This document shows positions 1 to 8,710 of a DNA stretch of 20,701 nt, piece after piece. The notes under the pieces are model-generated. The model searched no databases. It was not told the origin of the DNA and worked only from the letters and a program-made list of their open reading frames with translations. Source of the stretch: Silene noctiflora (taxonomy: Eukaryota; Streptophyta; Magnoliopsida; Caryophyllales; Caryophyllaceae). Location of the stretch: assembly GCA_009801015.1 (NCBI GenBank), contig VHZZ01019125.1, positions 1 to 20,701 of the forward strand, read 5' to 3'. Position 1 is the stretch's first letter. Each line of letters begins with the position of its first letter. A program made the translations under genes and the position numbers.

Positions 1-550
1 ATTGTAGTTATGTAATTTATTAATTTGTTTATTTGTTGTTATTATGTAATTTGTTAATTTGATGTTATTATGTAATTTATTGTAATTATGTAATTATTTT
101 AAATGTTACGCTGTTGTCGACACGGAATGTAATCAATTCCCGTTAGTAATTATTAATTACGCTTCTAATTTAACGAAATCAGTGTCAAAAGCTATTGCCA
201 ACAAACTGTAACAAATGGAATTAAATCAAAATTGCACAGCAGTGGTCCCCACCAGAAATGAATTAAAAAAATTAAGGCACTGTACACAATGAGGTGGACG
301 CACAGAATTGCTTGAAATGCTTCTGTATTAATAAAGATAAGATTCTTGTTAATATTAGAAAATAAAAATAAAAAAAGTCCAATATTCGAATATTGGGTAT
401 CTTAATTATTCGTTCATCTTTCATCAAAATATTTCTCAAAAAAATATAAAAAGGTGAATACATAATTAGAACGAAAAGAGTGTGAGTGTACTGCCTCTAT
501 TAGCTTTATATGAGGTATATTGGTTATCCGTTGATATGATCAGTAGTGAA

Positions 551-867
551 ACAATTAGGAAGTAATCAACGTAGAATATTCCGAATAAGTCCTTTTATTT
601 ACTCCTATCAATCATCCCGAAAGGTAGTATAGGAACAATACAGTATCACCTTTTAACGAAAAATTATAAATACATACGGAGTACGACCTAAAGTAATCTA
701 CACTCTCACTAACGAGTTGTCTAGCTAAGTTATTATAGAGCCGTCTTATAAAAGACCAAGTGGCGAAATATTAGGAAGTAATAATCAATCAAGTGAGAAT
801 ATTCTAAATGAGTCCTTTTATATACTCCCTTCCCTTGTTATTATCCCAAAAGGTAGGAACAGTAACC
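551..867. repeat. Diverged direct duplication, two ~90-bp copies
   Basis: Copy 1 (about 551-641) and copy 2 (about 767-867) share, in the same order, ATTAGGAAGTAAT, GAATATTC, a block like AATGAGTCCTTTTAT, TACTCC, ATCCC, AAAGGTAG and GGAACA. Spacing between equivalent points is about 215 bases. Copy 2 has small insertions. They look like remnants of one repeat family or an old local duplication in the promoter-side flank. Confidence 0.6.
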
Positions 868-1006
868 AACAAAAATTGTGGAAAATAGTTACAATCAACA
901 ATGACAACATTCAAGTGTTAGGTAGATTGTTGTTTGGATAACTCACATTTTTTATTTGATTCTTAAGAAACCTAAAAGCCGCATATACATTTCTTCACAA
1001 TTCTTC

Positions 1007-1052
<46 letters not shown>
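1007..1052. repeat. (AAT)n microsatellite
   Basis: About 15 uninterrupted copies of a TAA/AAT trinucleotide lie about 210 bases upstream of the NFD4-like start codon. Read on the minus strand they produce a spurious poly-leucine reading frame. Confidence 0.95.
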
Positions 1053-1149
1053 TCATGTTGTCTACTTACAAAATACTCCATAATATTACAGAAAACAACA
1101 GTTATCACATGTCCTTTTCTCTCCCTGCTGTTATTTGTCAATGTTGGAG

Positions 1150-1159
1150 TATATATATA
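1150..1159 (+). promoter_or_regulatory. Probable TATA box of the NFD4-like gene
   Basis: TATATATATA followed by G sits about 105 bases upstream of the ATG at 1265. Transcription starting about 30 bases downstream would leave a 5' leader of roughly 75-85 bases, normal for a plant gene. The call rests only on sequence and spacing. Confidence 0.5.
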
Positions 1160-1264
1160 GTTAGCTATACACTTTTTAACACATTTTGGTTTAGAGTGGC
1201 ATACTAAAATAAGTAAAACTACAGCTAGCATTAGCTAAATTATAACTACTTTGGTGGTTAAACC

Positions 1265-4200
1265 ATGTCGATGGCAATAAAACCCGGGACTAGACCACCA
1301 TGGGTTGGTCTAGCCGCGGCGGTTTGGGTACAACTTGGTTCAGGGAATCCATACACTTTTCCACTTTATACACCAACATTGAAAACAGTACTAGGGTACA
1401 ATCAACAACAGATTACATTACTTGGTGTGGCAGTTGATGTGGGTGAGAGTGCTGGAATTCTTCCTGGTATTGTGTGTAATAGGTTTCCTCCTTGGGTTGT
1501 TTTGTCTATTGGTGCTCTTTGTTGCTTTTGTGGTTATGGCCTTATTTGGCTCTCTGTTACCGAAACTTTGCAGAATTTACCTTATTGGCTGGTAATCTTT
1601 ATGTTCCTATTATTAATACTTCTATTTATCTGTTTGTATGTTGTGAAGTAGCTGTCGTTCGATGCAATTCTCGACAAAATTTTCCAACATGGGTCATTTG
1701 AAAACAAACTTTGCGTACTTCATGTGTAGTCGTGTAGAAACCTTTTGGTATAACGGAAACATACCTAGAACGGCCTCCATAATTTTGGACTAGCAAGTCG
1801 GTTTATCAAAAGAGACATAAGTGTAGCTAGAAAAGTTAGATGTACGCGGTCTTAACCCTGTGATCGAATAAGTGGAAATAGTATAATTCAAGATTTGGTT
1901 ACTTTAATCATTTGTGAATTATGAGTCACAGGTGGGCACTTAAATGATTGGGTATCCGGTTTCCTGTATCTGTAATGGCTTTAACTTTGAGTCATTTTCG
2001 AGTTTTTCAACCACACTTGTTAAGTTGCAGTTAACTTGTGTCCTGTGAACTTACCTGTCTCCGTCATGGCTGGTATGAAGTATGATGCTTTTATTTAGTG
2101 TATTATGAGTCATGACTTAGAAGCTGAAACTTTTTCTAAACAGATTGATTGATTGATAGATAGACTCGATGACTATTCCTTCCGTATACATACACCATAA
2201 TCCATTGGAATTTTTTCTATGGGATTTGGTGGAGGGTTGGAGTGGTGTTTTCATGGTGAAAAAGAATAGGTTTGCATAACCGATTTCTATAGGACGTCTT
2301 TATTCTTTTAACCTACGATGGCCTATCGTTCCTATGCCTTGAGTTTTAACCATTAGGCGAATATGCCTCATTGCAAGCGATACGTTCAGGTTTAATTATG
2401 TAATCCGAGTTGTGCATATATTTGCTGTCAACATTGTTAGTGTTTAATGCCTGCAACTGAGGACGGATTCATTAGCTGTTTGCCGTATCATTGCTGTACT
2501 GCAAATAAAATACTCTTTGAGTCAACATCGTAGAGATTTAGTAGAAGTTATATGATCTTTGGTCGTAGACTTTGTTTACTCGTGAAACTCATGTCCCTGG
2601 TCAGCCATTGGGATTTTGACAGATCACAGATCGGAAGACATGATAGATTGATAGCGTAAACCAAAGATTGACAATGACTCATGTCCCTTTGTTTTTATTT
2701 TGAAGTAACTGATATGCAATGCATCTTTATAGACGCAATTTTCATTTCTGGTCATCCGGAATAAGCCCTCTTTGTTTTGTTAACATAAGAGTAAAGTTGC
2801 ATATATCCGACTTCCCCTTACTGCGCCACAGTTTGATTCTGCAAAGATCATTTTACAAATATAAAGTCATTACATTCGTATGGAAAAATTCTTACAAAGA
2901 TCATTTTTTCATACTCATTACACAATTAAGCCGCAAGAAGTTTGTAGTCAAGCGTCTTACATTGAAAAGTGAGAATGTCATAAATATATACAGTATAAAT
3001 GTAAACATTTCAGGGCTTGATGTGAGTCTAACCTCTGTGACATCTTCAATGATGACAGTTATGGATAGCCCATTTGACGGCAGCCAATAGCAGTGCATGG
3101 TTCAGTACAGCAGTAATAGTAACCAACATGAAGAACTTCCCTCTAAATAGAGGCCTAGTAGCTGGCCTTATGAAGGGATACTCAGCTCTAGCTTCCGGAA
3201 TATTCACCGAGATTTACAGCATGGTGCTCAACAAATCTACGTCAGCCTTACTTCTCTTCCTCACCTTCGGCCTTCCTGTCATATGTTTTGCCATGATGAC
3301 CCTTGTAAGATTGTGCTCCCCTGCTACAGCATCTGAAGACACATCACAGAATTTCCTGTTTGTTCAGGCGGCAGGTGTCGTCCTTGGTGTCTTTCTTCTT
3401 ACTACTCAAGTACTAGACAGTACAGTATCCCTAGAGAAATCCGTCTGTTACGCTTTCATTGTTATAATGGTTGTCCTCATGCTAGCACCTCTTGCGATTC
3501 CTGTCAAAATGACGCTTTTTCCCTCCGAGAAGAAAGTTGACAGGTCAATGAGTGACCCCTTATTGCCATCCAAGTCCTTTTTGGCATCAGAAAGCAACCA
3601 GAATGTTTTAGAAGGGTCGGATTCTGATCAAAAAATGTTGTTAGCAGTTGGAGAAGGTGCTGTGGAAAATAAAAGGCGGAGACCTAGAAGAGGAGAGGAT
3701 TTCACATTCGGAGAAGCAATGGTTAAGGCCGATTTCTGGCTTCTTTGGCTGGTTTATTTTCTAGGGTCGGGTTCTGGTGTAACTGTCGTGAACAATTTGT
3801 CACAAATTGGGTATTCTCAAGGGAATGGTAATGACACCACAATGTTGCTTTCTCTCTTCTCCTTCTGTTATTTTGCTGGTCGGCTTGGAGGCGGTTCTGT
3901 TTCTGAATACTTTTGCAGGTAATCATTTGTTTTGCAACTTTCTGATTAATTTGTCGGATTATCATGATTGTTAAAACACGTTTTTGCAAAGGATATAAAA
4001 GGGCTTACTAACTTGAATTCCACAATGCAGAACCAAGGCAATCCCTCGATCACTCTGGATGTCGTTCACTCAACTCATAATGCTCGTAGCCTTCCTTCTA
4101 TATGCATCAAATCTCAATGGTACCCATTACATTGCAACCGGTTTAATAGGCGTCTGCTATGGAGTTCAGTTCACCACAATGATTCCTACTGCATCGGAGC

Positions 4201-4481
4201 TTTTTGGGCTTAAAAATTTTGGGGTAATCTACAACTTCATGATGCTTGCAAATCCTGTAGGGGCCCTACTCTTCTCAAGCCTGCTAGCAGGCTCTGTATA
4301 TGACGCAGAGGCGGCCCGACAAGGAGTAGCAGCCTGCTATGGTGCCGATTGTTACAGGTTTACGTTCCTGGTTCTAGCCGGAGTTTGTGGGGTGGGTGCA
4401 GCTTTAGGTATACTTCTTACTGTCAGGATTAGACCTGTTTACCAGATGTTGTATAACAGTGGTTCATTCAGTGTTCATTAG
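1265..4481 (+). CDS. NUCLEAR FUSION DEFECTIVE 4-like MFS membrane protein (3 exons)
   Basis: Coding exons are 1265-1591, 3059-3918 and 4031-4481, giving 545 residues. The joins are CTG|GTAATC...GACAG|TTATGG (phase 0) and GCAG|GTAATC...TGCAG|AACC (phase 2, rebuilding an Arg codon). Across both joins the protein continues as the family expects (NLPYWL-LWIA; SEYFCR-TKAIPR). Residues 12-255 are a nodulin-like domain with the family segments GNPYTFPLYTPTLK, LGYNQQQ and SSAWFSTAVIVTNM. A hydrophilic loop at about 263-333 contains DPLLP and a basic KRRRPRR stretch. The C-terminal MFS half carries FAGRLGGG and SELFGLKNFGV and ends in VRIRPVYQMLY. I count about 12 membrane segments. Arabidopsis NFD4 is known for a karyogamy phenotype; most relatives have no known substrate, so a transport role is inferred. 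No frameshift or missing part is visible, and the length is normal for the family. Confidence 0.93.
1592..3058 (+). other. Intron 1 of the NFD4-like gene
   Basis: This 1,467-base intron runs from GTAATC to GATGACAG. It is AT-rich with no recognisable transposon termini. The reading frame at 2719-3090 ends inside exon 2 in the wrong frame and is not a gene. I see nothing else in it. Confidence 0.85.
3919..4030 (+). other. Intron 2 of the NFD4-like gene
   Basis: This 112-base intron runs from GTAATC to AATGCAG. It interrupts an arginine codon between AG and A (phase 2). Without splicing the frame stops at once at the TAA of the donor site. Confidence 0.92.
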
Positions 4482-4954
4482 TGCGATTATCAGATGATCA
4501 TCGATTTTTAAGGGTGCTCATTTACTGATTCTGAGTTTGTAATATAATATATACAGTTCCTTGCTCTGACTTTTGCATCGTCGTTCTTCACTATTACCGC
4601 GATTAACTGAATATAAATTTTAGATGTAGAACAATAGGAGGAAAAGAAACTGGTGGGGAAGTAAGGTAGTTTTATTTGCAGAGGTCAGACTGAGACTCGT
4701 ATCAACTATTCTTAAGTTAAGACGGGTTTAAGCAAATGTCAAGTTGAAAGTGATCTGACTGAAATCACACAGCTGATACCAGTCACATGAATATTCATGA
4801 TTCAGGTACACTTTTTGCATAAAGATACATATGTACAAGATTACATTTGCATCTAAAGCATCTAACAATGCAATCTTCCTTTTCAGCAAAGGCCCACCCA
4901 TCCACCATTACATGCAACCAAAATCAATCAACCAAATATAAATATATATACATT

Positions 4955-4983
4955 AAACAAAACAAAACAAAACAAAACAAAAA
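4955..4983. repeat. (AAAAC)n simple repeat
   Basis: About five to six copies of an AAAAC/ACAAA pentanucleotide, directly after an ATATATATA run. Confidence 0.9.
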
Positions 4984-5055
4984 GGAGAAAGTAAAGTGTC
5001 CAAAATCTACTTTTGAATCTCACATGCAAAAGACCATGAAGGGGGCAAAAAATAC

Positions 5056-5058
<3 letters not shown>

Positions 5059-5096
<38 letters not shown>
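5059..5096. repeat. A38 homopolymer
   Basis: An uninterrupted run of 38 adenines. It could be the tail of an old retroposed sequence or a slippage product. Its exact length is likely to vary between individuals and to be poorly determined by sequencing. Confidence 0.9.
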
Positions 5097-5101
<5 letters not shown>

Positions 5102-5300
5102 ATTCATACAATAACATAAGATGGAAAGTAAGTTTGTACGACCCGTCGACCGGTATTACATTACCTATCTAGCATATTCTTCTAAAAACTTATTTTACGG
5201 GTCGAAGTTGTGAATTGTGAACTACCAGGTACTAGCCGATGACACTCTATATATCATCTTCGAGAAGAAAAAAAATTAAAAATTTCAAAAACTAATGAAA

Positions 5301-6014
5301 TTAAGTGGGTTTTAAGTCATGAAACATAGCATCCCATTTGATCTCTTCAAGATCAGGACTCCAGTATGGATCATCATCATCCTGATTATCAACATTATCA
5401 TCATTATTATCATCATCATTATCATCATAATCCGGAAATTTGTCCTCCATGGTTTGCTTAGCATCATATATCAAAGGATCATCACCCAAATAATCACCTA
5501 AATAATCACCATTAGTAAGCATTAACCTTTCTTGATTATAGTAATTATTATTATTATTACCATTTACCATCACCATTTTCCTATTATTGTTTCTCATCAT
5601 CATTGCTTTCTTCCACCTTGAACTGTAACTAATAACCCCACCCTTGCTAATCTTCTCATTAATCTTCTTCGCCTTCGTCTTCGTCTTTTTAGGAACAAGG
5701 ATTAATCCCATATCATTATTTCTATGATGCACCAAAGTTGCAATGTAACTAACCAATTTTTTCTTTGTTTTTTTCAAAACAAAGAGGAGTTTTGCCATAG
5801 GATGCTTCAAGACATGAGTTTTGTGCTCTTTATTAGCAAGCTTGAGGATTTCTAGCCTATGTTTGGCTATGGAAATACCCATGCTTTGGAGAAACTCATG
5901 GTTGAAATAGGTTATGTCTTCTTCATCAAGCTCATTGTTAGTAAATGATAGACCATATTCTTGCACTAATGAAGGGTCTAACCTTGTTTTTGATAACCAA
6001 GTGTACCAATTCAT
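5301..6014 (-). CDS. Plant SAM (sterile alpha motif) domain protein, single exon
   Basis: This encodes 237 residues from the ATG at 6014 (MNWYTWLSKT) to TAA. I chose this ATG because the frame extended upstream has no other ATG before a stop, and plant relatives start at an M-D/N-W-[FY]-x-W motif. Residues 3-62 form a SAM domain: the WLSKT start, NELDEEDITYFNHEFL, then the last helix SMGISIAKHRLEILKLA. A Lys-rich stretch (81-86, 109-124) could be a nuclear signal. An Asn run (153-157) and a nearly pure Asp/Asn tract (196-215) follow. The C-terminus EIKWDAMFHDLKPT looks like a conserved terminal motif. SAM domains mediate homo- or hetero-oligomerisation or RNA binding; the role of this plant family is, to my knowledge, unknown. 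The acidic tract comes from GAT/AAT triplet expansion and probably varies in length. Confidence 0.88.
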   Translation of the reverse strand: MNWYTWLSKTRLDPSLVQEYGLSFTNNELDEEDITYFNHEFLQSMGISIAKHRLEILKLANKEHKTHVLKHPMAKLLFVLKKTKKKLVSYIATLVHHRNNDMGLILVPKKTKTKAKKINEKISKGGVISYSSRWKKAMMMRNNNRKMVMVNGNNNNNYYNQERLMLTNGDYLGDYLGDDPLIYDAKQTMEDKFPDYDDNDDDNNDDNVDNQDDDDPYWSPDLEEIKWDAMFHDLKPT

Positions 6015-6106
6015 CGTATACCCTTCAGTAACAATCGTCGCCACCTGAAATGGTTTTTGTTAGATAATTTTGGTGTGTACAATTTATAGTGTGTGGTACA
6101 AGTCCT

Positions 6107-6115
6107 AAATTTATA
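6107..6115 (-). promoter_or_regulatory. Probable TATA box of the SAM-domain gene
   Basis: TATAAATTT on the minus strand lies about 95 bases before the ATG at 6014; a second TATAAATT lies at 6081-6088. A start about 30 bases below the first gives a leader of some 70 bases. An AG at 6045-6046 (CATTTCAG) could alternatively be a splice acceptor of a leader intron, but the TATA spacing makes this unnecessary. Confidence 0.45.
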
Positions 6116-6174
6116 GGGTATGTGTTACAATTGTATGTGAAATTTTTTCAAAGGGGAAGTTGGGAGTTGTTTGC

Positions 6175-6206
<32 letters not shown>
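6175..6206. repeat. (AAT)n microsatellite
   Basis: About 10.7 copies of AAT lie about 160 bases upstream of the SAM-gene start codon, in its presumed promoter. Confidence 0.95.
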
Positions 6207-7396
6207 GGATATAAAAGGATTATCGAGGGTTTTGCATAAGATTGCTTAGTTGAGGATATTGGGGGGTGTTATGTTATGCTTTGGTGAAGTGATTTTCCTA
6301 CTTTTTGAACCACTTGATAAAAATAAAGGGTAGTTGAAACTTGAGATTGACTTACAAGAGTTGGACCTTATAAAGTTACACTCATTCTCATTTCAGACAA
6401 ACTATTTCGTTTAAAGGTTTATGAAACCATTTAACGATAAAATGTTATAACTATTGTTTGTTGTTTAGGTAACTTTTTTATAAAAAAAAAAAAAAAAAAA
6501 AAAATAGTCACATTTAGTTGTAAATAAGTCACATATAAGCCGCCGTCTGAAGGAGACCTTCTGATAGCCTCATAGGTAGGGAAGAATTAAGAGCCGGCAA
6601 ATGTAGGCTAAAAAGATCACAGAATAAACGTTCATACACTTGTATGTTAAATTTATGGGAGAAGACATTTATGGGTCATACATCCTTTAACTTCAACTGG
6701 ATGATCAATGTGTCCCATCAAAATTAGATAAATACGGTATACGACAATTTCTCAAATGTAAAATCGTACAAAACGTATGTAAAACAGTAAAATATATGTG
6801 AAAAAGCATGACCTATTATATAATTTGAACAGTGGCAGAATTTAAAAAGGAGTGCTAACCGCGGCTTGCTCATTTGAATTCGGTAGTTTAAAATTTTCAT
6901 TTTTTTTTTCTAATTTACCTTATTACATTACTAGTTAACCTCTTCAAATTTTCCGTCACCCTACTTAAAAATCCTGAATACGACATCGGAACGACTCTAG
7001 GAGGGAGGGGGTCTTGAACTCAAAAGAAATGGGACATGGAAGATAATGCAAAGCCATGAAACACGGGATGTCTTAAATTCATCTGAGTAGGTTGTCTGCA
7101 TTAGAGCCATGTCCCTAGCTGACTTGATAACCTTAAATATTAAGACTCTACATTTACAATAACTCCATTACTGTACTTGTGGACTTGGTTAAAGGCATAC
7201 TTTCGTATTAAATATTCTTCAAGTTTGGTTAAATTTACGACAATACGACTGTCAAGGTGTTACTACACGTGCCTCTCCTAGGATCCCGTGGCTCAGGCTA
7301 TTAATCCTTGGATTTCGATGTTCCCTAAATTTATGGTGCTACTAAAGGAATTTTTTTTTTTTTTTTTTTTTTTATAAGGTAAGAAAACTAGATTGA
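6207..7396. other. AT-rich intergenic region without recognisable genes
   Basis: It holds an A23 tract at 6482-6504 and a T23 tract at 7351-7373. Between them is non-coding sequence with no terminal repeats that I could pair. A stretch near 6834-6970 (GTGGCAGAATTTAAAAAGGA onward) resembles worn ends of a dispersed plant repeat, but I cannot assign it. Confidence 0.5.
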
Positions 7397-7564
7397 TCAT
7401 CTGCGATAGGACCAACTTATCTCACCATTTCGAATGAGTGAGGTAAGTTGAAGCCACCGGCTTTCAAACCACCTCGAAAGAGTTGGACATGACTGTCCAA
7501 TAGAAGCCATAAAGTCAACAACCGTATTAGCTTCACGGAAGCAATACTTTGATCGATGAAAGTA
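7397..7564 (-). pseudogene. Relic of a retroelement RNase H domain (C-terminal end)
   Basis: The minus strand reads HRSKYCFREANTVVDFMAS followed by IGQ and a W/F-rich tail, then TGA at 7397-7399. H-x-x-REAN-x-V-x-D-x-x-A-x-x-G is the end of the RVT_3 RNase H domain found in plant LINE-type reverse transcriptases and many relic proteins; the D after VV matches the last catalytic acid. Only about 55 codons remain and there is no reverse transcriptase nearby, so it is a fragment. The identification rests on the motif; the exact element family is open. Confidence 0.6.
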
Positions 7565-7568
7565 GTTA

Positions 7569-7700
7569 GGCCAAACGTATAAATTTTATAAGAAACCACT
7601 TTTACAAAAGTATGGCCAAACAACCAATTTTTTTCCAAAAAGTAACTTATAATAAACCCTTTTAAAAAGTAAAAACTATTTCACACAAGTAAGGCCAAAC
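7569..7700. repeat. Three spaced GGCCAAAC direct repeats
   Basis: Identical GGCCAAAC octamers occur at 7569-7576, 7614-7621 and 7693-7700 in an otherwise AT-rich stretch. Runs of GGCCAAAC are typical of the ends of hAT-like MITEs, so this may be a worn element between the RNase H relic and the Helitron. I cannot define its ends. Confidence 0.4.
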
Positions 7701-7724
7701 ATCACCTAAACTACTTGATATATA

Positions 7725-8710
7725 CTAGTTTAGACCCCGTGTATTATATGCACGGTATTTAAAATATAATATTTTTATAAAATTACTTATATAATATTGG
7801 TATCTTATAATTGTATACATTTCTCTTCATTGTATTTTACTTTGATAAATAAAAGTTAATGCTGAAAATTAGTTAAGAGAATTGACTAATGAGTTGAAAT
7901 ATATTTTAATGAAAATATTTTTATAGTATAAAGCTAATGAGTTTCAATTTTTATTTTTTATTTTTTTTTCAAATTTTTTGTTATGAAAGTAATAACATTG
8001 ATTTCTAGCTTAGGTTTTATACCGAATATGGGTCAAATCATCATCTATATAATATGATCAATAAAAGATTTAAGGATAAGATTATTGGTAGTCTTGAGAC
8101 AAGACTTTGGTAAGTCTTAAGTCAAGACTCACTCAAGAGTCAAGACTACCAATAATCTACAAAAGTCTTGACAAAGTCTTAAGTTGAGTCTTGGAAATCC
8201 AAGATTCAACTTAAGACTTTAGGTGAATCTTGACCCCACCATGAGTGGAAAGTATCCAATTAATGGATACCATGTGGCATTTTTTTTTTGAAAAAAAAAA
8301 AGGAAATGAAATGGAAAGTAGAAAAGTAGAGTTTAAGGTGAGTCTGACGGATAATGTATAAAGTCTGAGGTGAGTCTGAGGTAAGTCTGAACAATAAAGA
8401 AATAATAAAAGTTAGTAGAAAGTTGATGTGGCAGAGTCTTAAAGACTTTGGAGAGTCTGATGGATAATCTTACCCTAACAATTTATAGTTTTATATCAAT
8501 TTTATTTTATTTTAATTAAAATCTTCATAGTTTAGTGAAAACAATATAAATTGATGAAAAGATGAGTTTTAATGAAAACATAATAAATAAATTAAATTGT
8601 AATTGTTAGTTTCCTTATTTGATGAATGACCATGATTATCAATAGTTTTCTTTTTTGAGAATATGTTTTTTGGCGGGAAAATGATAGAAACCACCTATTC
8701 TTTTAGTAGA
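7725..8710 (-). mobile_element. Non-autonomous Helitron, 986 bp
   Basis: Read on the minus strand it starts TCTACTAAAAG at 8710 and ends CTAG at 7725. The 3' end carries the expected hairpin (CCGTG...CACGG, 7737-7755) followed by GGTCTAAACTAG. The flanking bases are A on the 5' side and T on the 3' side, the Helitron A|T target. It encodes no Rep/helicase. A 404-bp MITE sits inside it (8073-8476); without that the element is about 580 bp. The 3' end is firm because two other elements in this window end the same way; the 5' end is inferred from the TC start and A|T rule. Confidence 0.72.
8073..8476. mobile_element. Mutator-like palindromic MITE nested in the Helitron
   Basis: The ends are inverted copies: AGGATAAGATTAT... 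at left and the complement of AGGGTAAGATTAT... at right. The flanks AAAGATTTA (8064-8072) and AACAATTTA (8477-8485) agree at 7 of 9 bases, fitting an aged 9-bp target duplication of a Mutator-like element. Inside are a perfect 19-bp inverted repeat (8079-8097 with 8140-8158), a second one with 21 of 22 pairs (8173-8194 with 8199-8220), and many copies of GTCTTGA or GTCTTAAG in both orientations. There is no coding capacity. Confidence 0.62.

Larger units (their letters stand above)
1..1264. other. AT-rich upstream region of the NFD4-like gene
   Basis: No coding sequence is supported here. The first 100 bases are an irregular AT-rich array in which TTATGTAATTT recurs four times. Positions 551-867 contain two diverged copies of a roughly 90-base segment (listed separately). 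An (AAT)n microsatellite and a TATA box lie close to the gene. The short reading frames on either strand have low-complexity, non-protein-like translations. Confidence 0.6.
4482..5300. other. Convergent intergenic region between the NFD4-like and SAM genes
   Basis: This 819-base spacer holds the 3' ends of two convergent genes. AT-rich stretches such as AATATAATATATAC (near 4540) and GAATATAAATTTT (near 4610) could serve 3'-end formation for the plus-strand gene. An (AAAAC)n run and a 38-base A tract lie in the middle. I see no coding sequence. Confidence 0.6.

Noticed and set aside
995..1231. Minus-strand reading frame with a poly-leucine end
   Set aside because: The leucines are the (AAT)n microsatellite read in reverse; the rest has no protein-like pattern.
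2624..2640. AGATCGGAAGA, the start of a common sequencing adapter, inside intron 1
   Set aside because: Only 11 bases agree and the next bases diverge; the surrounding intron is continuous, so it is probably chance.
2719..3090. A 123-codon reading frame on the plus strand
   Set aside because: It spans the intron 1 / exon 2 border in the wrong frame, and the NFD4-like splice acceptor explains the sequence.
6015..6044. Upstream extension of the SAM-domain protein (VATIVTEGYT)
   Set aside because: It would need a GTG start, and no ATG precedes the upstream stop; the ATG at 6014 matches the usual family start.
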